Shown in pieces: positions 25,786 through 33,065 of a stretch of DNA of 64,000 nt. Source of the DNA: UBA1876 sp964515395 (GTDB taxonomy: Bacteria; Synergistota; Synergistia; Synergistales; Thermovirgaceae); assembly GCA_964515395.1 (NCBI GenBank), contig CAZERC010000004.1:1-64000 (forward strand), given 5' to 3'. Both the position numbers and the translations under genes were made by a program. Below the pieces are notes generated by a model. The model was not told the origin of the DNA, did no database searches, and saw only the letters and a list, made by a program, of their open reading frames with translations. Every line of letters begins with the position of its first letter. Position 1 is the first letter of the stretch.

Positions 25786-26874
25786 TCAGGATTCCTCCCC
25801 GATAAGCTCCTCGAAAATCTCGTCCACCTTTTCCATGCGGTTGATCCGACCAACGTTGGAACCGCAAAAGAAAAGCCCTTCATCATAGTTCCCTCGAAAA
25901 GCGTCCACCAATGCTTGAGCTATGCAGAAAGCCTTCCGTTCATTTCTGTAGGCGCAATGGGCGAGACAGTTTGCGAAACAGGGTTTGCTCTTGACGCGAC
26001 CTTCAAGGTATTCTTCCACGAAGGGAGTCCGTACCACCCTTCCGGGAATGCCCACGGGGCTCTTTATGACAACTACGTCCTCGGCCTTCGCGTTAACAAG
26101 CACATCTTTGAAGCCCTGGCTCGCGTCGCCTTCAACGGTGGCGGCAAAGCGGGTGCCCATCTGGACGCCTTTGGCCCCCAGCTCAAACATGCGATTCATG
26201 TCTTCCCTGTCCCAGATTCCTCCGGCGGCAATGACCGGGATGTCCACTCCGGCTTCATCCTCAAGATAGGCTACAAGTTCCGGAATGACGTGTTCAAGAG
26301 AGTAAGCAGGATCATCAACCTGTTCCGGCTTCATGACGCCGAGGTGCCCCCCTGCATAAAGAGGTGTCTCGACCACGAAACCGTCCGGGAGCCTGCCGTA
26401 GTGCTTTTCCCAACGGCGATTTATGGGCCGTGCGGCCTTTGTGGAACTCACGATCGGGACCAAGGCCACATCAGGGTAATCGGCTGTCATCGCCGGAAGT
26501 CTCAGAGGCAGGCCTGCACCGGAAATGATGACATCTACTCCACCTTCGCAGGCTGACCTGACATGATCCTCGTAATCCGTCAAGGCAACCATGGCGTTGA
26601 CGGCGATGACCCCGTCGGGCGCGATACTTTTCGCCAGGGCAATGTCGTTTCGTATGACTTCCTTGTTGACCTCGAAATAATTCGTTCCGTCATACAGCGG
26701 AGAGCACACTGCCAGCCCTACGCTGGCGATGGTTCCTACGCCGCCGGCTTTGGCCACGGCACCTGCAAGCTGCGGTCCGGATATCCTGACCCCCATACCT
26801 CCCTGAATCAGGGGATACCTCGGTTCATGTTTCCCGAGTTTCAATTTCGGCCAGTTGCGGGAAGCCTCTTTCAC
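25786..26874 (-). CDS. Nitronate monooxygenase (NMO/NPD family) flavoprotein
   Basis: About 362 residues with an FMN TIM-barrel. YPLIQGGMGVRISGPQLAGAVAKAGGVGTIA lies at the N-terminus, GVDVIISGAGLPL in the middle, and PVIAAGGIWDREDMNRMFELGAKGVQMGTRF with phosphate-binding loop near the C-terminal side. The GTG at 26874 is chosen because GGAGGT lies 6 nt upstream. Homologues oxidise nitronates, but many are enoyl-ACP reductase (FabK)-like. A Cys-rich C-terminal segment (CFANCLAHCAYRNERKAFC) is typical of the longer NMO subgroup. The lytic transglycosylase gene lies just upstream. Confidence 0.85.
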   Translation of the reverse strand: MKEASRNWPKLKLGKHEPRYPLIQGGMGVRISGPQLAGAVAKAGGVGTIASVGLAVCSPLYDGTNYFEVNKEVIRNDIALAKSIAPDGVIAVNAMVALTDYEDHVRSACEGGVDVIISGAGLPLRLPAMTADYPDVALVPIVSSTKAARPINRRWEKHYGRLPDGFVVETPLYAGGHLGVMKPEQVDDPAYSLEHVIPELVAYLEDEAGVDIPVIAAGGIWDREDMNRMFELGAKGVQMGTRFAATVEGDASQGFKDVLVNAKAEDVVVIKSPVGIPGRVVRTPFVEEYLEGRVKSKPCFANCLAHCAYRNERKAFCIAQALVDAFRGNYDEGLFFCGSNVGRINRMEKVDEIFEELIGEES

Positions 26875-26893
26875 GACAAAACCTCCATTATCA

Positions 26894-27559
26894 TCAGGCC
26901 GCTGTTTGAGCATCCAGGCTCAACCAGGGCAGGCTCGTCATTCTTTGTTCCTGTTTTTCTTCATATTTGGCAAGCATAATCTTGTAATGCTTCATGACCC
27001 CATTTATATATCGCGTTCCGCTGCTGCCCAGGTACATGGCCAAAGCCTCGGAAACGTTGCCATCACTGGAATCAAGGTAACAGGAAAAGATGTAGGTTCC
27101 GGCGAGGATATTGTTGCGGGGCTGGATGAGGTCATTCAGGGTTCGTATTTCACCGAATGAGGATCTCAAACCCCTTCTGTGGGCACTCCAGTTGATCTGC
27201 ATAAGGCCATAGGCATATCGTGATCGCGCCTTGTAACGAACTGTAGATTCCTTGATGATTATCGCCGCGATAAGAAATGGATGGACCCCAAACTCGTCGG
27301 AAGCTTCCAAAATATACTCCGCAAATTTTCCGGCAGCATATTCATCAAGTTCGGGATTAACCTTCATGAACCTGTCCATGATCACAGCTATTTTCCCGTC
27401 TCTCGTTTCCACCGGGGCTGGTTTCTCCTGCTTTTCGGAAGGTTCTTCCGTCATGATTCTGTCGTAGACATCTCCTTCGGCGAATCCTGTTCCGGCGAAA
27501 ACCGTCAACAACATACACAGACCCGAAATAAGGGCGGTGTTTCGCTTTCGTCGATTCAA
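26894..27559 (-). CDS. Lytic transglycosylase domain protein, exported
   Basis: A 221-residue protein. A signal peptide (RRKRNTALISGLCMLLTVFAG) is followed by a charged linker and an SLT domain with the catalytic glutamate in AAIIIKESTVRYKARS and YAYGLMQINWSAHRRG. It should cleave peptidoglycan glycan strands. The TTG at 27559 is the likely start, with AAGGAGAG upstream. It follows the selenoprotein gene and a 75-nt structured spacer on the same strand. Confidence 0.85.
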   Translation of the reverse strand: MNRRKRNTALISGLCMLLTVFAGTGFAEGDVYDRIMTEEPSEKQEKPAPVETRDGKIAVIMDRFMKVNPELDEYAAGKFAEYILEASDEFGVHPFLIAAIIIKESTVRYKARSRYAYGLMQINWSAHRRGLRSSFGEIRTLNDLIQPRNNILAGTYIFSCYLDSSDGNVSEALAMYLGSSGTRYINGVMKHYKIMLAKYEEKQEQRMTSLPWLSLDAQTAA

Positions 27560-27608
27560 TGTCGGTTTCTCTCCTTCTCAATACAGTATCTGAACAGCGT
27601 CGAGTTTA

Positions 27609-27683
27609 CCCCATGTACATACAAAGGGGCAAGCCGACCTTGATGGTCACCGGTTTGCACCTTTTGTATTTACATAAACGGGG
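27609..27683. repeat. Long imperfect inverted repeat between selenoprotein and transglycosylase genes
   Basis: Nested arms fold this 75-nt stretch back on itself: CCCC (27609-27612) with GGGG (27680-27683), ATGTA (27613-27617) with TACAT (27671-27675), ATACAAA (27619-27625) with TTTGTAT (27663-27669), then GG/CC, GCAA/TTGC and CCG/CGG inner helices. No T-tract adjoins it, so it is not a standard terminator. It begins one base after the selenoprotein stop codon. Confidence 0.75.
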
Positions 27684-27684
27684 C

Positions 27685-27978
27685 TTACCCCAACAGCGCA
27701 CCGGGAACGAAAAGGATCCAGCCGTTCCAGCTTTTTTCGGCTTGAACCTTGATTGTGTCGGCAGAAAAGGACATGCCCTCGGGGATCCACAGTTTCATCC
27801 CTTCAGCTTCCACAACATCATGTCCGGTCTTGTCCTCGGGTTCTCCACCCTCGACGAGGGCGACGGGAATCCTGCATCAGCCGCTGCCCATGGTTGCACG
27901 AACGATATGCCCGGTATTTCCCATGGATTCAAGGATATCGCGTGCCTTGCCGCTTACTGAAAGAGCGAGAGTTTTCAC
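27685..27978 (-). CDS. Probable selenoprotein, HesB-like 'CC/Se motif' type (Sec34-Cys35)
   Basis: Read from GTG 27978 (GGAGGC 7 nt upstream) the frame meets TGA at 27879-27877 and then stays open to TAA at 27685, giving 97 residues with selenocysteine at 34: ATMGSG-Sec-CRIPVAL. The pattern (VSGKARDILESMG, an RATMGSG turn with Sec-Cys, then EGMKLWIPEGMSF) resembles the HesB/IscA fold and the small family in which this site is either Cys-Cys or Sec-Cys. A hairpin CCCTC/GAGGG with a GUC loop (27860-27848) sits 21 nt after the TGA, suitable as a bacterial SECIS. Function in the family is unknown, presumably redox or metal related. It has its own promoter. Sec decoding is inferred. Confidence 0.85.
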
Positions 27979-28020
27979 TGAAGCTGCCTCCTTAAACTGA
28001 AAATCGAACATTTTGATGAT

Positions 28021-28049
28021 ATTATACCTATATATGGTATCTACATCAA
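28021..28049 (-). promoter_or_regulatory. Promoter of the selenoprotein gene
   Basis: On the minus strand TTGATG (28049-28044) and a perfect TATAAT (28026-28021) are 17 nt apart. A small palindrome (ATACC/GGTAT around TATATAT) fills the spacer and could bind a regulator. Confidence 0.8.
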
Positions 28050-28134
28050 ACAAAACATTGACCATTGTAGGGACAATAAATGAAAGGTACAATCGTATGC
28101 CGCTGCAAATACCGAAGAAACAGGAGGGGATGCC

Positions 28135-28926
28135 GTGGGAACCCCACACATCATTTTCGAAGATGGACATATCGTAGCCGTATCGAAACCGGAAGGACTT
28201 CTCGTCCACCGAACACGTATCGCCTCCGACAAGGGGCCTTTTCTACTGCAGCAGGTCCGTGATATGACCGGAAGGTACCTTTATCCCGTCCATCGACTGG
28301 ACAAACCTACCTCCGGGATTGTGATTTTCGCCGCCGCACTGGAATCAGCGAGAACTCTTTCGGAAAGTTTCAGGAATCATGCCGTCCGGAAAACCTACCT
28401 TGCCGTCGTGAGGGGTTGGGTTGATGAAAAGGGGCAAATCGATTCTCCCCTGGACAAACCCGCCGACGGAAACATCGGAAAACCAGATTCCGGGCAAGTT
28501 GCGAAGAAAGAGGCCCTGACAAATTACATCCGTCTTGCGAAGACTGACATTCCGTATGCCGTATCAAGACACCCGACAAGCCGGTATTCCCTGGTGAAAG
28601 TACATCCCCTGACGGGTCGAAGACATCAGATCAGGAGGCACCTGCGACGCATTTCCCATCCCGTTGTCGGCGACGTCGAATACGGTGACGGAAGGCACAA
28701 CCGGTTCTTCAGGAGTCACTTCGGCATCAGGCGCCTGCTCCTTCACGCCTGCAGCATCACCATACTTCACCCCCACACTGGAATTCCCTTCACGATCACA
28801 GACCCTCCCGGACCGGACTTTCGGAAGGTCTGCAACGAGCTTGGCTGGGAAATCCCTGAGAAATTCGAAACACACGAATTCCGAATTCCCGGGTTCCATA
28901 ATACTTCATGTGCTGTTATCACCTAA
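28135..28926 (+). CDS. truC: RluA-family pseudouridine synthase, TruC-like
   Basis: A 263-residue protein. HIVAVSKPEGLLVHRTRI near the start and YPVHRLDKPTSGIVIFA with the catalytic aspartate are typical. Later segments RKTYLAVVRGW and LTGRRHQIRRHLRRISHPVVGD match the TruC branch, which modifies U65 of tRNA. Other RluA enzymes remain possible. The GTG start at 28135 has AGGAGGGG upstream. It is divergent from the selenoprotein gene. Confidence 0.85.
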   Translation: MGTPHIIFEDGHIVAVSKPEGLLVHRTRIASDKGPFLLQQVRDMTGRYLYPVHRLDKPTSGIVIFAAALESARTLSESFRNHAVRKTYLAVVRGWVDEKGQIDSPLDKPADGNIGKPDSGQVAKKEALTNYIRLAKTDIPYAVSRHPTSRYSLVKVHPLTGRRHQIRRHLRRISHPVVGDVEYGDGRHNRFFRSHFGIRRLLLHACSITILHPHTGIPFTITDPPGPDFRKVCNELGWEIPEKFETHEFRIPGFHNTSCAVIT

Positions 28927-28930
28927 AAGA

Positions 28931-29068
28931 TTATTTGGATTTGCGGGCGTCCGGTACGAGAGTTTCAAGTTTCAGGTTCCTGATGCCGCTGTATGCCTCA
29001 ATGGTCCTCGTTCTGATCCTTCTGGTGGCCTTCCTGCAAATCGCCTTGTGAATTCCCGATCTGCTCAT
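28931..29068 (-). CDS. Possible small basic protein (45 aa)
   Basis: A short minus-strand frame encodes a strikingly Arg/Lys-rich peptide (MSRSGIHKAICRKATRRIRTRTIEAY...). It lies just downstream of the tRNA-Leu terminator and ends 4 nt from the truC stop. The upstream sequence has only a weak RBS. It could be a real small nucleic-acid-binding protein or chance. Confidence 0.25.
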   Translation of the reverse strand: MSRSGIHKAICRKATRRIRTRTIEAYSGIRNLKLETLVPDARKSK

Positions 29069-29101
29069 TGACCGAACGACCTGATCCCGGAAAGAAAATA
29101 C

Positions 29102-29130
29102 AAAAAGGGCGCCCTTTTTTAAGGGTGCCC
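29102..29130. terminator. Terminator of the tRNA-Leu gene
   Basis: The 18-nt palindrome AAAAAGGGC/GCCCTTTTT (29102-29119) lies 20 nt beyond the tRNA 3' end, with T-tracts on both strands. Confidence 0.8.
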
Positions 29131-29138
29131 TGAATTTG

Positions 29139-29225
29139 TGGTGCGGAGGGGGAGACTCGAACTCCCACAGCCCGGAGGCCACCAGGCCCTCAACCTGGCG
29201 CGTCTACCTATTCCGCCACCCCCGC
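29139..29225 (-). tRNA. tRNA-Leu(GAG)
   Basis: An 87-nt cloverleaf on the minus strand. The acceptor GCGGGGG pairs with CCTCCGC. The D-arm contains TGGCGGAATAGGTAGACGC. The anticodon stem CCAGG/CCTGG encloses TTGAGGG, giving anticodon GAG, which reads CUU/CUC. A long variable arm (type II tRNA) and the T-loop GTTCGAGTC follow. CCA is encoded at 29141-29139. It has its own promoter and terminator. Confidence 0.97.
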
Positions 29226-29246
29226 TCATTTTCCGACGCGAAAGTC

Positions 29247-29275
29247 ATTATATGAGAGATCACCCCGGGCGTCAA
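29247..29275 (-). promoter_or_regulatory. Promoter of tRNA-Leu
   Basis: TTGACG (29275-29270), 17-nt spacer, perfect TATAAT (29252-29247), 22 nt before the mature tRNA 5' end. The spacer and surrounding bases are GC-rich, as in stringent promoters. Confidence 0.9.
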
Positions 29276-29309
29276 CCTTGTCTTTTCCCTCTGCCCAAAG
29301 GCTTTACGT

Positions 29310-30242
29310 TTATCCCGAAAGAAGGTACAGCCAAAGCGGCAGACTTGCCACAGACAGGAGTGTCGACGCAGCCACAACCTGACCCGCATACTCTGCGTCC
29401 ATCCCCATGCCTTTCGCGACGACAAAGTTGTTCACCGCCGCCGGCATGGCCGAGACGAGAACCACCGCGTTCTGAAGCCCCGCGTCGACGGGCCAGATGT
29501 AGAATGCCAGCAACACAAAGGCGGGATGGAAAAAAAGCTTGAACAATGTGTCAAACCAGGTGTTGCGCACTGCCTTGAGCAAATGGCTGAACTCGAGGCT
29601 TGCCCCGAGCGCCAAAAGCGCTACCCCGCTGGCCGTGTCCCCGATGATCTTGAAAGAGGCATCAAGAGTCTGCGGTAGCTCTTTCAAACCCATCGACGAC
29701 CCTGCAACTCCGAGGAAACATCCCCAGACCAGAGGATTTCTCACAAGCTCACGTACCGTTTTCCCGAGAGCCCTCAAGGACAATCCACCCGAAAGGGCGA
29801 TCTGCGCCCATGTCAGGGAGATCAAATTGTACCCGAGAAGCCCGACAGCCAGGAAAAGGGTCACGCTTTCAAGGCCGGGTTCCCCGAAGGCCAGTGTCAC
29901 TGCAGGAATCCCCATGAAAATGTTGTTGGACCTGATGGAAACGAGAACCGTCACCGCTTTTCGCGCACGAGGTGCTTCCTTTCTCAGGAAACAAACCCCT
30001 GCCCAAGCAATGGCGGGCACGATGAGAAAGGACACGTGAATGGCCAAGAAAAAATTGGGATTTTCGAAAACCCCCGAACCTACCCGCAGTGTCGTCCGAA
30101 AAAGAAGCACGGGCAGGACGGTCCAATACAGCACGCCCGTCAGCTGGCCGGCGGATTTCCTGGAGAGGAGGCCGACCTTGCGGATGACAAAGCCCAGAGC
30201 GATGACGAAAAACAGTGGAAAAACCATGGAGATACCTTGCAT
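29310..30242 (-). CDS. AEC family transporter (auxin efflux carrier type)
   Basis: A 310-residue permease with ten predicted membrane segments. It starts FPLFFVIALGFVIRKVGLLS and contains SIRSNNIFMGIPAVTLAFGEPGLESVTLF, characteristic of MdcF/YwkB-type AEC proteins. The C-terminal half includes NAVVLVSAMPAAVNNFVVAKGMG. AEC members export or import small organic acids such as malonate or malate. GGAGGT precedes the ATG. It stands between tRNA-Leu and rplS with no operon partner. Confidence 0.9.
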   Translation of the reverse strand: MQGISMVFPLFFVIALGFVIRKVGLLSRKSAGQLTGVLYWTVLPVLLFRTTLRVGSGVFENPNFFLAIHVSFLIVPAIAWAGVCFLRKEAPRARKAVTVLVSIRSNNIFMGIPAVTLAFGEPGLESVTLFLAVGLLGYNLISLTWAQIALSGGLSLRALGKTVRELVRNPLVWGCFLGVAGSSMGLKELPQTLDASFKIIGDTASGVALLALGASLEFSHLLKAVRNTWFDTLFKLFFHPAFVLLAFYIWPVDAGLQNAVVLVSAMPAAVNNFVVAKGMGMDAEYAGQVVAASTLLSVASLPLWLYLLSG

Positions 30243-30291
30243 GGAGACCTCCAGGAATTGTTTCTGAAACCGTGCTGTGAAACGGGATACG

Positions 30292-30337
30292 AAAAGAGGG
30301 CCCGACCACGTCGGTCAACGTGGTTGAGACCCTCTTT
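30292..30337 (-). terminator. Terminator of the ylxM-rplS operon
   Basis: AAGAGGG pairs with CCCTCTT, enclosing an inner ACCACGT/ACGTGGT helix. A U-rich run follows on the minus strand. It lies 23 nt after the rplS stop. Confidence 0.85.
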
Positions 30338-30359
30338 TGGTCTCAATTTCAGGCCCCGA

Positions 30360-30707
30360 CTAGAAGCGGCGCTCCCTGATCCGCGCGGCCTTTCCGCTCC
30401 GTTTCCTCAGGTAGTACAATTTCGCTCTCCTGACCCGGCCGTGTCTGGCGACTTCGATGCGATCGATTGACGGGCAATGAATCGGGAAAATTCTCTCGAC
30501 CCCGATCCCTCCCGAAACCTTTCTGACAGTGAAAGATTCCCGGGAACCCCCGTGTTTCCTCGCAATAACGACACCTTCGAACACCTGGATGCGTTCCCTG
30601 TTTCCCTCGGTGACACGTACGTGCACCTTGACAGTATCGCCGGCCCGGAATTCAGGTACATCCTTGCGCACAAACTTGTTTTCTACCAGAGCTATCTTCT
30701 GGTCCAT
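30360..30707 (-). CDS. rplS: Ribosomal protein L19
   Basis: A 115-residue protein of standard length. It has VPEFRAGDTVKVHVRVTEGNRERIQVFEG in the first half and GVERIFPIHCPSIDRIEVARHGRVRRAKLYYLR in the second, the canonical L19 pattern. It is located at the 30S-50S interface. It is the last gene of the ylxM-ffh-rpsP-khpA-rimM-trmD operon, the usual bacterial order, and is followed by a terminator. Confidence 0.98.
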   Translation of the reverse strand: MDQKIALVENKFVRKDVPEFRAGDTVKVHVRVTEGNRERIQVFEGVVIARKHGGSRESFTVRKVSGGIGVERIFPIHCPSIDRIEVARHGRVRRAKLYYLRKRSGKAARIRERRF

Positions 30708-30741
30708 CCTGTATCCCTCCCAGTAGGAACATTCATTCTAT

Positions 30742-31944
30742 TCAGCAGCGGGTAAACCCAAAAAACAGGTCCAGTGTAACCGCGAGGCTCCCGGGCAAGG
30801 ACAGGTTCGGTTCCTCGGCCTGTCCATCGGTCTTTATGTCCTGAAAATCCAGAGTCCACCGTTTTATATCATCTTTTACGGACCCGAAACAGAAAACCAC
30901 GGGTTCCCCTTTTTCGAGAACTTCCCGCTTGAGTCGCCTCAGATTCCCAACTGTCCCGTTTCGGAAAAAGCCCACGTGAACCATGTACGGTTCATTTTTC
31001 TCTCTTCTTTTGACCCATTCCGATACTGCCTGGATTCCCCTTGCAGGTTTCAGAAAACCGGAACTCAGGTTTTCAGGCAACTTTTCTTTCAGGCGTTTGA
31101 TACAATTTCGCGCGTTCCCGCTTTTCGGTACATCATCCACCAGGAAAGCTTTCTCACAGCCCAGGGCAGCTGCATCCTTCACCATGGCGCAGATGACGGG
31201 GTCCACCTGTTCGGCTTTATTCAGATCCATTGCGAAAAGGACATAAACCCCTTTTTGAAGGTATGGTCTTATGTTCGCACTCTCCAGGAGATCCGGCCTC
31301 CTTTCGAGGGTCCGCCGAAGGGCCTTTTCCCTTCTCCAGTGATCGACAACACCATGATTTCCGCTCAAAAGGACTTCTGGAACCGTCTTCCCCCGCCACT
31401 CTGCAGGCCTCGTATAGTGAGGTGTATCAAGCATGCCCCGGAAAAAGGAATCCTCCTCGACTGCCTCTGCCCGTCCTACAACGCCCGGGATGCGCCTCGA
31501 AAGGGCGTCCATCAGGGCCATTGCCGGAATCTCTCCACCGGTCAGGACGAAATCCCCGATGGAAACTTCCATGTCCACGAAGGCTTCCACAAATCTTTCG
31601 TCGACCCCTTCGTAGTGTCCACATAAAAGAACGAGATGTTTTTCCGCTGCCAGCTCCTCAACAAGGCCCTGGTCCAGTCTCCGGCCCTGGGGGCTCAGAA
31701 AGACTACCTTCGCTTCATCACCTTCGGCCGCTTCGACTGCCTTTGCAAGAGGCTCGGCCATCATGACCATTCCTCCACCACCGTAGGCGTAATCGTCGAT
31801 CTGGTGATGAGGTTTTTCGGCAAAATTCCTCGGGTTCAACAATTCGTAGCTGATCAGGCCTTTTTCTGCAGCTCTGCCGATAATGCTGGTACTGAAAAAT
31901 GTTTCAAAAAACTCCGGGAAGGCACTGATCACCGAAAATTTCAT
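30742..31944 (-). CDS. trmD: tRNA (guanine37-N1)-methyltransferase TrmD fused to a second SPOUT domain
   Basis: About 400 residues. Residues 1-230 are a complete TrmD: KFSVISAFPEFFETFF, DDYAYGGGGMVM, LLCGHYEGVDERF, GDFVLTGGEIPAMALMD and RPAEWRGKTVPEVLLSGNH. Residues about 235-400 match the TM1570-like RNA methyltransferase family (PF09936-type): YVLFAMDLNKAEQV, FLVDDVPKSGNA and the late LPGSLAVTLDLFFGF. In many bacteria this domain is a separate gene next to trmD; here both are one chain. The ATG at 31944 overlaps the rimM stop (ATGA). The first half makes m1G37 in tRNAs; the target of the second is unknown. Confidence 0.93.
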   Translation of the reverse strand: MKFSVISAFPEFFETFFSTSIIGRAAEKGLISYELLNPRNFAEKPHHQIDDYAYGGGGMVMMAEPLAKAVEAAEGDEAKVVFLSPQGRRLDQGLVEELAAEKHLVLLCGHYEGVDERFVEAFVDMEVSIGDFVLTGGEIPAMALMDALSRRIPGVVGRAEAVEEDSFFRGMLDTPHYTRPAEWRGKTVPEVLLSGNHGVVDHWRREKALRRTLERRPDLLESANIRPYLQKGVYVLFAMDLNKAEQVDPVICAMVKDAAALGCEKAFLVDDVPKSGNARNCIKRLKEKLPENLSSGFLKPARGIQAVSEWVKRREKNEPYMVHVGFFRNGTVGNLRRLKREVLEKGEPVVFCFGSVKDDIKRWTLDFQDIKTDGQAEEPNLSLPGSLAVTLDLFFGFTRC

Positions 31945-32474
31945 AAATCCCACAATCCCTCGGGCAATTTCACCGAGATGACTCCTCTATCGAGATCTAC
32001 CAACCTGACGATCTCTTTCACGGCGGGTAGCATCTTGGTCGAACCTTCCGGTGTTTCCACCACGTAAATATCGCTGCCTCCCGTGGGGAAGACTTCAATG
32101 ACTGCGCCGAGATTTTCGCCGTTTTCCTCGTCTTCGACGGAGAGACCGATGATATCGTCAATCCAGAAACGGCCTTCTGGAAGCGTGACTCGTTCTTCCG
32201 CGGGGACCCTCACGAAAAGCCCTTTTATCGACTCCGCCTTGTCCCTGTCGACAATACCGACAGCCCTCACCAGATACTGGCCCTTCCCTTCCTGAAACCT
32301 TGTTGAGACAATTTCCAGGCTCATCTTGTGCCCGCCGTCGCGACTGTACAGTTCCAACCGGTTCATGCCTTCGAATCGGTCAGGAAAATCCGTCAAAGGC
32401 ACGATTCTGAATTCTCCGCCTACACCATGCGCTCCGGCGACCCTGCCGATCGTGACCAATTCCGTTGCGGACAC
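31941..32474 (-). CDS. rimM: Ribosome maturation factor RimM
   Basis: About 177 residues. The N-terminal RimM barrel has VTIGRVAGAHGVGGEFRIVPLTDFPDRF, and the C-terminal PRC barrel has FWIDDIIGLSVEDEENGENLG and STKMLPAVKEIVRLVDLDRGVI. It binds S19 and helps 30S maturation. Three start codons are possible (GTG 32483, TTG 32480, GTG 32474); the last is preferred because GAGGTG lies 6 nt upstream. It is coupled to trmD. Confidence 0.95.
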   Translation of the reverse strand: MSATELVTIGRVAGAHGVGGEFRIVPLTDFPDRFEGMNRLELYSRDGGHKMSLEIVSTRFQEGKGQYLVRAVGIVDRDKAESIKGLFVRVPAEERVTLPEGRFWIDDIIGLSVEDEENGENLGAVIEVFPTGGSDIYVVETPEGSTKMLPAVKEIVRLVDLDRGVISVKLPEGLWDL

Positions 32475-32484
32475 GTTCAACACC

Positions 32485-32730
32485 TCAATCTTCGAGAATG
32501 TCCACGTCTATCTTGTCGCCCGGCTTGACCGCAGCAGCTTTGGCGATCAACCTGATGGCGTTGATGGTGGCTCCATGCTTTCCGATGACCCGTCCGATGT
32601 CCTCTGGGGCAGTCTTGACCGAGAGCTTTACAACCCCAGACTCCGAACTCTGAGCAGCAATCTGTACTTCCTCAGGCTTCGTGACGATGTGCCTCACCAC
32701 GAAACCAACAAGTGCCTCATAGTCTGGCAT
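32485..32730 (-). CDS. khpA: KH-domain RNA-binding protein KhpA
   Basis: An 81-residue single KH domain. DYEALVGFVVRHIVTKPEEV starts it, and the RNA-binding GxxG loop is seen in DIGRVIGKHGATINAIRLIA. KhpA (formerly YlqC) works with KhpB in RNA binding and cell-size control. It occupies its conserved place between rpsP and rimM, with 9-11 nt gaps on both sides. Confidence 0.94.
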   Translation of the reverse strand: MPDYEALVGFVVRHIVTKPEEVQIAAQSSESGVVKLSVKTAPEDIGRVIGKHGATINAIRLIAKAAAVKPGDKIDVDILED

Positions 32731-32739
32731 GGCCCTCGC

Positions 32740-33009
32740 CTACTGTTTTTTGCCGGCCGTGAATTTTTCCCAGACACCGCACTTCGCGAGCAGGGACCTG
32801 GCCGTTTCCGAAGGAAGGGCGCCGTTTCCGAGCCAGTACAGCGCACGTTCCTCCTCGATCTTGATCTCCGAAGGATCCTTCATGGGATCATAGGTCCCGA
32901 TCTGTTCGATGTAGGATCCGTCCCTGGGTGCCCTGTGATCTGCCACCACCAGCCTGTAAAAGGGTTTTTTCTTTCGTCCGAACCTTGCAAGTCTGATCCG
33001 TACCGCCAT
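32740..33009 (-). CDS. rpsP: Ribosomal protein S16
   Basis: About 89 residues: AVRIRLARFGRKKKPFYRLVVADHRAPRDG followed by EQIGTYDP and ALYWLGNGALPSETARSLL. It is a standard S16 of the 30S body. The ATG at 33009 is chosen over one two codons upstream because it gives the normal N-terminus and has GGAGGT 9 nt before it. Confidence 0.97.
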   Translation of the reverse strand: MAVRIRLARFGRKKKPFYRLVVADHRAPRDGSYIEQIGTYDPMKDPSEIKIEEERALYWLGNGALPSETARSLLAKCGVWEKFTAGKKQ

Positions 33010-33065
33010 ATGCAATGCACCTCCGATTTTTCAAATCTCCAGGGCCAACTCTTCCACTCCTGAAT

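Noticed and set aside
27559..27960. 133-codon plus-strand open frame over the selenoprotein locus
   Set aside because: No RBS or protein-like pattern; the minus-strand selenoprotein with promoter, RBS and family resemblance explains the region better.
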